From PUPG01 sp031323845 (lineage in GTDB: Bacteria > Bacteroidota > Bacteroidia > Bacteroidales > UBA7960): a stretch of 61,409 nt of DNA. Below are positions 54,547 to 61,409 of the stretch, piece by piece. Within the stretch, counting starts at the first letter, position 1, and each line of letters starts with the position of its first letter. The stretch is from NCBI GenBank assembly GCA_031323845.1, contig JAVIYP010000010.1:1-61409 (forward strand). The letters are read 5' to 3'. The notes under the pieces were generated by a model, which saw only the letters and a program-made list of their open reading frames with translations, had not been told where the DNA came from and searched no databases. A program made the translations under genes and the position numbers.

Positions 54547-55062
54547 ATGGATAACACACCAAAAAACTACATGAACCCCTACCTGGCCGGCTTCTTATTA
54601 GGGCTGGTACTTCTTGCTGCGTTTTTAATAACAGGACGCGGCCTTGGAGCAAGCGGGGCTGTAAAGAATGCCGTTGTGACACTCACAGGCAACATTGCTC
54701 CCGAATATGCCAGGCAGTCGGTTTTCTTTGCCGATTATTTCAGCGGGGAGCACCCCCTGATGTCGTGGCTCGTGTTTTTAGTGCTGGGGGTAATCATCGG
54801 AGCCTTTTACAGTGGAGCTATGGCAAACCGGCTTGGGTTTAAAATTGAACGCGGACCCGGTCTGAGCGCACGTGCCCGGTTGGTCTTTGCTCTTTCAGGA
54901 GGGTTGCTTTTCGGCTTTGGAGCCCAGTTCGGACGCGGCTGCACCAGTGGCGCCGCCCTGAGCGGAATGGCGGTGATGTCGACCGGAGGAATACTGACCA
55001 TGATGGCCATTTTCGGCACAGGATACCTCATCGCTTATTTTTTCAGAAAACTTTGGATATAA
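54547..55062 (+). CDS. YeeE/YedE family transporter, first half
   Basis: The 171-residue protein has about four helices and the YeeE/YedE motif FGAQFGRGCTSG with Cys132 at 125-136. In TsuA (thiosulfate transporter YeeE) such pore cysteines guide thiosulfate across the inner membrane. Only half of the usual 330-350 residues is present; the second half is the next gene, 18 bp downstream. It has no GGC tail. Confidence 0.9.
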   Translation: MDNTPKNYMNPYLAGFLLGLVLLAAFLITGRGLGASGAVKNAVVTLTGNIAPEYARQSVFFADYFSGEHPLMSWLVFLVLGVIIGAFYSGAMANRLGFKIERGPGLSARARLVFALSGGLLFGFGAQFGRGCTSGAALSGMAVMSTGGILTMMAIFGTGYLIAYFFRKLWI

Positions 55063-55080
55063 CCTAAAAAGACATCAAGC

Positions 55081-56307
55081 ATGGCACCATTTATCCCACA
55101 AGGCCTGATAAATCCCGAGCTCAATCTCTTCTTCGCCCTGGTGCTCGGAATTGGCTTCGGCTATGTTCTTGAACAAGCCGGATTCTCTTCATCCCGAAAA
55201 CTGGCCGGTGTGTTTTATGGCTACGACTTCGTAGTCCTAAGGGTCTTTTTTACAGCAGGAATCACAGCCATGACAGGGCTGATGTTTCTGAGTTTCCTGG
55301 GCTGGGTCGATATGTCATTTCTGTATATCAATCCGACTTACGTTTACTCTGCGCTGCTGGGCGGCGTTATCATGGGCTTCGGCTTCATCATGGGCGGCTA
55401 TTGTCCCGGAACCAGTTTCGTAGGAGCAGTAATTGGAAAAGTTGATGCCATGGTATTTATCCTGGGGTCAATGGCAGGCATCTTTTTCTTTGGCCATTTT
55501 TATGATGTGTTTGAGCCGGTATATACAGGAAGCTTTCTCGGGCATATCTTTGTGTACGACTCGCTGGGTATCTCCAAAGCCTGGTTTGCCCTGATACTGG
55601 TGATCACAGCCATCCTGGCGTTCATCTTTACACAAATGATCGAAGACAGGGTAAATAAAACCGGTGCCGAAATCCTGAAACAACGTCCTTCCTACAAAGT
55701 ACCGGCCAGCTTGCTGATTGTGGCAGTATTTGTCTTTCTTTTGCTTCCCGAAGAAAGAAAAAGCAGAATCAACGAGCGGAGCCCGAAAAGCATCATGGAG
55801 CTCATTCTTTCTGAAGAGGCATTTGTAAGCACACATCGTGTCATTTACCAGCTCAGGAACGAACAAGAGGACCTGATCCTTATAGATACGCGGAGCAGCG
55901 ATGAATATCAGCATTTCACCCTTCCCGGAGCCGTTCACATGCCGGCCGAAGACGTGCTCAGGCGAGGCTGGCGCTCCGTATTTAAAAACGACCCGCGCAG
56001 AAAAGTCTTTTTCGGCAACGGAAACAGCCGGGCCATGGCGGCCTGCATGACAGCGGCAAGGGCCGGCTACGATAAGGTGTATATTATGGATGGCGGATTA
56101 AACAAGATGTTTGAGGAGCTTTTTATTGATTATGACGACTCCGGGGTTGAATCCTACAATTTGCAGGAACGCTCCATGGCACGTTTCCTGCGTGATGCGC
56201 GTATCTTTTTCCTTGAAGGGGGGCTGGCTGACAGACCTTCAGAACAAAAACCGGTGATCAGGGCACCGGAAGAATCAGAAATTATTCCGGTAATTGGCGG
56301 ATGTTAA
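55081..56307 (+). CDS. YeeE/YedE second half fused to a Cys-less rhodanese domain, C-terminal PVIGGC
   Basis: The 408-residue protein carries the second YeeE/YedE half (about 10-190) with GGYCPGTS, Cys108 at 105-112, an extra helix (about 208-223) and a rhodanese domain (about 245-350). The active loop reads VFFGNGNSRA, where Gly312 replaces the catalytic cysteine. After a linker it ends in PVIGGC. The fusion ties sulfur transport to a sulfur-carrier domain. Since its own active site is empty, the terminal Cys408 is the obvious sulfur-bearing residue. Confidence 0.88.
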   Translation: MAPFIPQGLINPELNLFFALVLGIGFGYVLEQAGFSSSRKLAGVFYGYDFVVLRVFFTAGITAMTGLMFLSFLGWVDMSFLYINPTYVYSALLGGVIMGFGFIMGGYCPGTSFVGAVIGKVDAMVFILGSMAGIFFFGHFYDVFEPVYTGSFLGHIFVYDSLGISKAWFALILVITAILAFIFTQMIEDRVNKTGAEILKQRPSYKVPASLLIVAVFVFLLLPEERKSRINERSPKSIMELILSEEAFVSTHRVIYQLRNEQEDLILIDTRSSDEYQHFTLPGAVHMPAEDVLRRGWRSVFKNDPRRKVFFGNGNSRAMAACMTAARAGYDKVYIMDGGLNKMFEELFIDYDDSGVESYNLQERSMARFLRDARIFFLEGGLADRPSEQKPVIRAPEESEIIPVIGGC

Positions 56308-56313
56308 ACCGAT

Positions 56314-56922
56314 ATGATCATGGCTAGTAAACAATTAAACTACGGTTCTGCGCTATTTTTCATTATCATTATGATGGCTGTGGCGTTTTGTATCCTGACA
56401 TCAAGAGGTTATCAAACGAGCAATGCGCGTGTTGCCAAACAGTTCAGTGAAACAGCATTCTTCTCTTATGCAGAGTTACACTCCCTTTTATCAAATGAAG
56501 ACAGCAGCGGCTTTCTGATTGTGGATCTGAGAAGCAGCGAGGACTTTGAGCAAGGGCACATCACAGGAGCTATAAACATTCCAAAGCAGGACCTTCTTAA
56601 AAGGCAAAACAGAAAAAAACTCAGAGGAAAGCAACGCCTGCTGCTCTATTCTTCATCGGAGCATCTGGCGGTGGCAGCACAAGTCATCCTGTTAGGCCAG
56701 GGCTTTGAGCGGGTAAATGTTATCCCGGGCAGCTATGAAACCATCAATGCTTTTGCAATAAAGGAGTTTAATCCGGCAAAGGCTTTTTTCAGCGAGGACA
56801 AGGCGCAGTTTGATTACTCCCGCTTTATGAATGTCAGAGCAGTGAAGCCGGCAAGACAAGCTCCTGTAATACCAGGAGTACCGGAGGTTGAGTACAGAGC
56901 ACCGGGCACCGGTGGTTGCTAA
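56314..56922 (+). CDS. Membrane-anchored rhodanese-like protein with Ser in the active site and C-terminal GGC
   Basis: The 202-residue protein has one N-terminal helix (about 11-29) and a rhodanese domain (about 48-148). The active loop is LLYSSSEHLA, with Ser113 in place of the catalytic Cys. The tail (about 165-200) is Pro-rich, contains APVIPG and ends GTGGC. It starts 6 bp after the fusion gene and closes the operon. With Cys113 missing, the terminal Cys202 and Cys26 in the membrane helix are its only cysteines. Confidence 0.85.
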   Translation: MIMASKQLNYGSALFFIIIMMAVAFCILTSRGYQTSNARVAKQFSETAFFSYAELHSLLSNEDSSGFLIVDLRSSEDFEQGHITGAINIPKQDLLKRQNRKKLRGKQRLLLYSSSEHLAVAAQVILLGQGFERVNVIPGSYETINAFAIKEFNPAKAFFSEDKAQFDYSRFMNVRAVKPARQAPVIPGVPEVEYRAPGTGGC

Positions 56923-56937
56923 TTGATCCGCAATGCA

Positions 56938-57678
56938 TCAATAGATCTCCAGTGCATCCTCATCGTCAAGGTCTGTTGACTTAGTGTCTTCGGCACTGTC
57001 GTTGTCCTCATCAACCTCTTTTTGGGGAAGCAAAGATCTGAAATCTTCAAAAAAGTCCTTATCGAGCGAAAGGGCCTTTACTACATCTTTAAGGGCCTCT
57101 TTTTTCAGCCTGCTGCCAAATGCAGCCTCGGCTCTTGCCATGAAGGCCAACGAGTGTTTTGAATCCAGCTTAATGGCAATGTTTAAATATTCCAAAGCCT
57201 TTTTATATTCACGGGAATGCAGCGCAACGACACCTTTGCCAAACCAGGCACAGGCACAGCTTTTGTCAATATCTGCCGATCTTTCAAAACAGTTTTTCGC
57301 CCCGGCAATATCTTCAAGGATAAGATAAAGTCCGCCCAGGTCACACCAGGCTTCACCGTTGTCGCCCTGCACTTCAAGCAGCTTCTGAAAATCTTTCAGG
57401 GCTTTGTCATATTGTTCGGCAGCACCGTAAACCAAAGCTCGAGTATGCCGGTATGCAGGGTTGTTTGCATCCGCTTTCAGCAAAGCCGATAATTCGGCCA
57501 GGGCGCCCTCCAGATCAGTGGTCCTGAACAAGGCACAGGCTTTGCCATAGGAGGCAGCATGGCTGGTGCCTTTGTCCAGTATGGTATCAAACATATCGAG
57601 GGCTTCGTCAAACCTGTTTTTTTCAAATAGTTTCCAGGCTTCATCAACCGTAGCATTAGTTTTGCTTTGCTTAACCAT
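56938..57678 (-). CDS. Tetratricopeptide repeat protein
   Basis: The 246-residue protein is made of about six TPR units (from DEAWKLFEKNRFDEALDMFDTIL at about 12-34 to KEALKDVVKALSLDKDFF near 198-215) and an acidic tail ending DDEDALEIY. No signal peptide; probably a cytoplasmic interaction scaffold. The frame stays open upstream to 57753, but that extension is encoded by the repeat element, so the ATG at 57678 is used. It converges with the sulfur operon. Function unknown. Confidence 0.8.
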   Translation of the reverse strand: MVKQSKTNATVDEAWKLFEKNRFDEALDMFDTILDKGTSHAASYGKACALFRTTDLEGALAELSALLKADANNPAYRHTRALVYGAAEQYDKALKDFQKLLEVQGDNGEAWCDLGGLYLILEDIAGAKNCFERSADIDKSCACAWFGKGVVALHSREYKKALEYLNIAIKLDSKHSLAFMARAEAAFGSRLKKEALKDVVKALSLDKDFFEDFRSLLPQKEVDEDNDSAEDTKSTDLDDEDALEIY

Positions 57679-57707
57679 GACTCGTAAACAGATTTTATTT
57701 TCAGACC

Positions 57708-57806
57708 CAAATATACATGAATTTTTTTTATGCGAAATTACACACAGACGCATGAAAAAAATTCATGGGAAAGCGAAGCGGTTCCTCCTGTACATCTTCA
57801 TTTTGT
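57708..57806. repeat. Interspersed palindromic repeat, copy 2 (inverted partner of 1-99)
   Basis: This 99-bp stretch is the perfect reverse complement of 1-99. It includes the hairpin CATGAATTTT...ATGCG / CGCATGAAAA...ATTCATG (57715-57765). On the right it continues into a related but diverged part: ACATCTTCATTTTGT (57792-57806) is inverted at 57818-57832, and the 5' portion 57709-57741 is repeated directly at 57845-57878 with one T fewer. The element thus looks composite or duplicated here. Confidence 0.9.
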
Positions 57807-57844
57807 ATATTTTTTCAACAAAATGAAGATGTTTTTTACAGGAG

Positions 57845-57878
57845 AAATATACATGAATTTTTTTATGCGAAATTACAC
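57845..57878. repeat. Partial direct copy of the repeat element
   Basis: AAATATACATGAA, seven T and ATGCGAAATTACAC repeat 57709-57741 (which has eight T). The two copies and the 15-bp inverted arms at 57792-57806 and 57818-57832 make a structured 170-bp region just upstream of sucA. Confidence 0.8.
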
Positions 57879-57938
57879 TTGGGCGATTGAAAAAAAATCA
57901 TTCCCTTTTATTACGCCCTCCACAGAACATTTTTTACT

Positions 57939-57946
57939 TAAATTTG
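57939..57946 (+). promoter_or_regulatory. Candidate -7 element of sucA
   Basis: TAAATTTG is a perfect TAnnTTTG, 33 bp before the ATG at 57979. A transcript starting just after it would begin downstream of the repeat element, which supports the 57979 start. No clear -33 was found. Confidence 0.45.
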
Positions 57947-57978
57947 TATATCTAGATAAAACGTCAAAGGACAGGCTG

Positions 57979-60834
57979 ATGAAACAAGCTGGAGACAAAG
58001 GGTCATTGACCCGTCAGGAAACGCCGGAACACCATACGCATTCATCAAATTTGCACAAGTTAACCTATCTTGGCAATCTTGATTCCAAGAATCTTGATCA
58101 GTTGTATGCAGTGTATCTGAAAGACCCTTCTCAGCTTGATAAGAGCTGGCGTTTGTTTTTTGAAGGATTTGAGCTTGCAAGAACCCACTACCCCGACACT
58201 GACCTGCTTCCTGAAAAGGAAAGCATTCGCTTCCGCAACGAATTCAATGTTATTAACCTGATCAACGGTTACAGGGAACGTGGACATCTGTTTACAAAGA
58301 CAAACCCGGTCAGGACCCGGCGCACCTATACGCCAACGCTCGATCATCAGAATTTCGGGCTTAGCGATTCTTCACTCCAAGATCAGTTTCAGGCAGGTAA
58401 TGAAATTGGTATCGGTAAGGCGAGCCTGAAAAAAATCATCAGTGACTTGCAACAAACCTATTGTCAGAGCATCGGGGCGGAGTTTATGTTTATCCGGTCG
58501 CCTGAAATTGTTGATTGGCTCAAGCACCGGATGGAGCGGGTGAAAAACACGCCGTCGTTTTCTGCGGAAAAAAAGAAAACGATGCTGGAAAAACTTATCG
58601 AGGCGGTCAGCTTTGAGCATTTTCTCAGAAAAAGGTTTCCCGGTCAGAAACGTTTCTCGCTGGAAGGCTGCGAAACCCTGATCCCCGCACTTGATTCAGT
58701 CATTGAGCAGGGTGCCGCTCTTGGTATCGAGGAATATATAATTGGCATGGCCCATCGTGGCCGCCTTAATGTACTGGCCAACATTCTGAAAAAACCCTAT
58801 CATAAAATTTTCAGTGAATTTGAAAGTAAGGAGTATGCAGAGGAAGCGCTGCTGGGCGATGTAAAGTATCACCTGGGCTGTACCCTGGAAACCACAACCC
58901 GGAACAAAAAGAACATCAAGCTGAGCATTGCGCCAAACCCAAGCCATCTTGAAGCAGTAACACCTGTTGTTGAAGGCATAGCGCGAGGAAAAATTGATCA
59001 GAAGTATGCTGGTGATGATAAGAAAGTCGCCCCCATTCTCATCCATGGCGATGCTTCCATTGCGGCACAGGGGGTTGTTTATGAAGTGTTGCAAATGTCT
59101 CAGCTTCAGGGCTATAAAACCGGAGGAACCATACACCTGGTCATTAATAACCAGCTCGGGTTTACCACTAACTATCTCGACGCCAGATCCAGCACCTATT
59201 GCACAGATGTTGCCAAAACAGTCCAGTCGCCCATCTTTCACGTAAACGGTGACGACGTTGAGGCCGTCGTTTACACCATAGAGCTTGCCATGGAGTTCCG
59301 CCAGCGCTTTGGCCGTGATGTGTTCATCGATTTGCTTTGCTACCGGAAATACGGTCATAACGAAAGTGATGAACCCAGGTTTACCCAACCGTTATTATAC
59401 AAGACCATAGAAAAACACCCCGATCCCTCAAGCATATATATTGAAAAGCTTCTGGAGCAAAAAACAATCACGGATGAGGAGGTCAGTGACCTTCAGCAAA
59501 CGTTTTACCAAAAACTCGAGAAAGAGCTTGAGCTTGCGCGCCAGATAGAAAAAGGGGATATTGACCCTTTTCTGCAATCGACATGGGGCGACATAAAGAA
59601 AGCAAAGCTTGACGACCTGTTTACCACACCCGACACCGGCGTTGAGCCGGAGGCGTTGAAGCAGATAGGAAAGAGCATCACCCGTTTGCCGGAAGACAAG
59701 GATTTTTTCAGGAAAACGCTGCGCATGATGCAGGACAGGAACAACATGATCCTTAAAAAGGAAGAGGTTGACTGGGCTCTTGGCGAAAGCCTTGCTTATG
59801 CCACGCTGCTTGCGGAGGGCATTTCTGTCAGGATCTCCGGCCAGGACGTTGAGCGGGGCACATTCAGTCACCGGCATGCAGTGCTGAAGATCGAAGATTC
59901 AGAAGAAGAGTACGTCCCTTTAAACCACATTAGCCCAAGGCAGGCTTCGTTTGAAATCTACAATTCACCTTTGTCAGAATACGGGGTGCTGGGCTTTGAT
60001 TACGGTTACGCCATGGTCAGTCCTTACAAGCTGATTATCTGGGAGGCACAGTTTGGTGATTTCAACAATGGTGCGCAAGTCATCATTGACCAGTTTATTG
60101 CCAGTGCTGAAGAGAAATGGAAGGTACTGAACGGCCTGGTGATGTATCTCCCGCACGGTTATGAAGGACAGGGACCGGAGCATTCAAGCGGGCGGATGGA
60201 GAGGTTTCTTTCGCTTTGCGCGGAAAACAATATCCAGGTGGCCAACTGCACCACTCCGGCCAACCTGTTTCACCTGCTAAGGTTACAAATGAAACGTTCG
60301 TTCCGTAAACCCCTGGTGATCTTTACCCCAAAAAGCCTGCTCCGGCATCCCGACTGTGTATCGCCGCTGGCCGATCTTTCCGGAGGCAGGTTCTTGAGGG
60401 TGATTGACGATGAAGGGGCACGTCCGGAAGAAACTGAGCGTGTGATTTTCTGCAGTGGAAAGATTTATTATGATCTTAAAGAAGAGAAAAAACGGAAAGG
60501 CTTTAAAGGGACAGCCATTGTAAGACTTGAGCAGCTGTATCCTTTGCCTGAAAAAGAGCTGGAGGCCGTAAAAGAAAAATACAGGAACGCTCAGCGGTGG
60601 CTATGGGTGCAAGAGGAGCCCCAGAATATGGGTGCATGGCCATTCATTAAGTTGAATCTTAAAGGATTTAACCTGAGTGTGATAGCAAGGCCCCCCAGCG
60701 GCAGTCCGGCGAGCGGTTCCAGTAAATTCCATCAGCTTCAGCAACAAAAAATTGTTGAAAAAGCTTTTGAAGAATGTGACTGTGAAAATGTTTGCCGTGA
60801 ATGCAGGCAGCTCTGTATCAGTCATATGATCTGA
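57979..60834 (+). CDS. sucA: 2-oxoglutarate dehydrogenase E1 component
   Basis: The thiamine diphosphate-dependent E1 decarboxylates 2-oxoglutarate and passes succinyl to the E2 lipoyl arm. Markers are YLGNLDSKNLDQLYAVYLKDP at the N-terminus (E2-binding), IGMAHRGRLNVLANIL, HGDASIAAQGVVYE, the ThDP site near GDDVEAVVYT, and RPPSGSPASGS near the end. From ATG 57979 it has 951 residues, the family length. The C-terminus carries an unusual Cys-rich tail (CDCENVCRECRQLC). An ATG at 57730 would add 83 residues encoded by the repeat element and is rejected. sucB follows after 120 bp. Confidence 0.95.
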   Translation: MKQAGDKGSLTRQETPEHHTHSSNLHKLTYLGNLDSKNLDQLYAVYLKDPSQLDKSWRLFFEGFELARTHYPDTDLLPEKESIRFRNEFNVINLINGYRERGHLFTKTNPVRTRRTYTPTLDHQNFGLSDSSLQDQFQAGNEIGIGKASLKKIISDLQQTYCQSIGAEFMFIRSPEIVDWLKHRMERVKNTPSFSAEKKKTMLEKLIEAVSFEHFLRKRFPGQKRFSLEGCETLIPALDSVIEQGAALGIEEYIIGMAHRGRLNVLANILKKPYHKIFSEFESKEYAEEALLGDVKYHLGCTLETTTRNKKNIKLSIAPNPSHLEAVTPVVEGIARGKIDQKYAGDDKKVAPILIHGDASIAAQGVVYEVLQMSQLQGYKTGGTIHLVINNQLGFTTNYLDARSSTYCTDVAKTVQSPIFHVNGDDVEAVVYTIELAMEFRQRFGRDVFIDLLCYRKYGHNESDEPRFTQPLLYKTIEKHPDPSSIYIEKLLEQKTITDEEVSDLQQTFYQKLEKELELARQIEKGDIDPFLQSTWGDIKKAKLDDLFTTPDTGVEPEALKQIGKSITRLPEDKDFFRKTLRMMQDRNNMILKKEEVDWALGESLAYATLLAEGISVRISGQDVERGTFSHRHAVLKIEDSEEEYVPLNHISPRQASFEIYNSPLSEYGVLGFDYGYAMVSPYKLIIWEAQFGDFNNGAQVIIDQFIASAEEKWKVLNGLVMYLPHGYEGQGPEHSSGRMERFLSLCAENNIQVANCTTPANLFHLLRLQMKRSFRKPLVIFTPKSLLRHPDCVSPLADLSGGRFLRVIDDEGARPEETERVIFCSGKIYYDLKEEKKRKGFKGTAIVRLEQLYPLPEKELEAVKEKYRNAQRWLWVQEEPQNMGAWPFIKLNLKGFNLSVIARPPSGSPASGSSKFHQLQQQKIVEKAFEECDCENVCRECRQLCISHMI

Positions 60835-60954
60835 GTTGGCCACGGCAACATCAACCATAAGCTGATCTTTAAACGAAGCAGACTATCAAGCATTTATCTG
60901 GCGGATCATAATCAGAAAACAGAATTCAGCCATACGGCTTTAACATAAAGAACC

Positions 60955-61409
60955 ATGACCATAGACATTCGAGTACCGGAAGCCGGTGAGTCAATCACCC
61001 AGGTAGAACTGGCCAGATGGCTTGTAGAAGATGGCACTTACGTGGAAAAAGACCAGGAGATAGCCGAAATTGATTCCGACAAGGCCACGTTGACCATCAA
61101 TGCAGAGGCGGCAGGTTTGATCAAAATTACTGTTGAAGAAGGGACTACGATTGCACCGGGCAAAATTATCGGACAGATAGACACCGGAGCGGACAGGCCG
61201 GGGGAGGCCACACCAGAAAAAGATGAATCTGGCGGCAAGGATGCACAGGTGCCCGGCAGCAAAGATGAGGAAGTCGCTGAAGAAAGCGTTCAGACACAAG
61301 AGCAATCTAAGCGGGGTGTTGTTTTGTCACCCCAGGCCAGAAAAACGCTTGAAGACCATGGGTTGCCGGCAAACTGGGAAGATAAATTTCCAGAAAGCAA
61401 AAGAATAAC
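60955..61409 (+). CDS. sucB: Dihydrolipoyllysine-residue succinyltransferase (E2), 5' part, cut by the window end
   Basis: Translation from ATG 60955 gives MTIDIRVPEAGESITQVELA, an E2 lipoyl domain (about 1-77) with the lipoylated Lys in EIDSDKATLTI (Lys43). A Pro/Glu/Asp/Gly-rich linker (about 78-122) follows, then the start of the peripheral subunit-binding domain (LSPQARKTLEDHGL, about 125-138). The frame is open to the last base. It belongs with sucA in the 2-oxoglutarate dehydrogenase complex of the TCA cycle. Confidence 0.93.
   Translation, partial: MTIDIRVPEAGESITQVELARWLVEDGTYVEKDQEIAEIDSDKATLTINAEAAGLIKITVEEGTTIAPGKIIGQIDTGADRPGEATPEKDESGGKDAQVPGSKDEEVAEESVQTQEQSKRGVVLSPQARKTLEDHGLPANWEDKFPESKRI

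Noticed and set aside
57730..57978. N-terminal extension of SucA by 83 residues
   Set aside because: It is encoded by the repeat element and lies upstream of the putative -7 element; family homology begins after 57979.
1..61409. CRISPR arrays, prophage or integrase genes, insertion-sequence transposases, rRNA genes
   Set aside because: I looked for regularly spaced repeats, transposase and integrase motifs and rRNA cores and saw none; the only repeats are those listed.

Overview
The window is a chromosomal stretch of a Bacteroidota bacterium, most likely of the class Bacteroidia (Bacteroidales/Marinilabiliales-like). The evidence is a GldB-type lipoprotein, an ExbB-ExbD-ExbD set with an extra small membrane gene, a GlsA/GlsB glycine-lipid pair, S46 and S9 peptidases, a Porphyromonas-type glutaminyl cyclase, FtsZ ending in the Bacteroidota-type tail NNSFLHDNVD, and several promoters with the lineage's -7 element TAnnTTTG. 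KDO synthesis (kdsB) and outer-membrane barrels show a Gram-negative envelope, and the DNPR motif of MurE indicates meso-diaminopimelate peptidoglycan.

Layout. 1-10.1 kb: a repeat element, then housekeeping genes (deoxynucleoside kinase, kdsB, an HU-like/SPOR membrane protein, trmB, an alkyltransferase-like protein, a NifU-type scaffold, nadE, a barrel, gldB) and a minus-strand glsA-glsB-engB operon. 10.3-25.1 kb: the division and cell-wall cluster mraZ-rsmH-ftsL-ftsI-murE-mraY-murD'-ftsW-murG-murC-ftsQ-ftsA-ftsZ, with a three-repeat MraZ operator in front. Its murD is reduced to the C-terminal domain and has lost two substrate-binding lysines. 25.1-39.1 kb: FKBP lipoprotein, rluB, ispE, S9 peptidase, AbgT transporter, an M-box riboswitch controlling mgtE, argS, glutaminyl cyclase, tRNA-Ser(GGA) and the exb cluster. 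39.1-45.6 kb: S46 peptidase with a YD-repeat protein, a small barrel, a phosphoesterase lipoprotein, an RNA methyltransferase and a sirtuin. 45.6-50.8 kb: a TetR regulator with a recognisable operator-promoter, followed by an MMPL pump, a LolA-like periplasmic protein and an outer-membrane barrel, which together look like a trans-envelope lipid or hydrophobic-compound exporter.

51.0-56.9 kb: the most unusual part. It is a sulfur operon with a membrane-anchored octaheme cytochrome of the tetrathionate reductase (OTR) family, a cytochrome b quinol partner, a double-rhodanese lipoprotein, a YeeE/YedE transporter split over two genes (the second fused to a rhodanese domain), and a membrane-anchored rhodanese. 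All three rhodanese proteins end in a free C-terminal Gly-Gly-Cys (two in PVIGGC). Two of the four rhodanese domains have lost their own catalytic cysteine. I infer an envelope sulfur-relay pathway in which the terminal cysteine is a swinging persulfide arm, like the GGCGG end of SoxY.

57.0-61.4 kb: a TPR protein, a repeat element that is a perfect 99-bp inverted copy of window positions 1-99, and sucA followed by the start of sucB.
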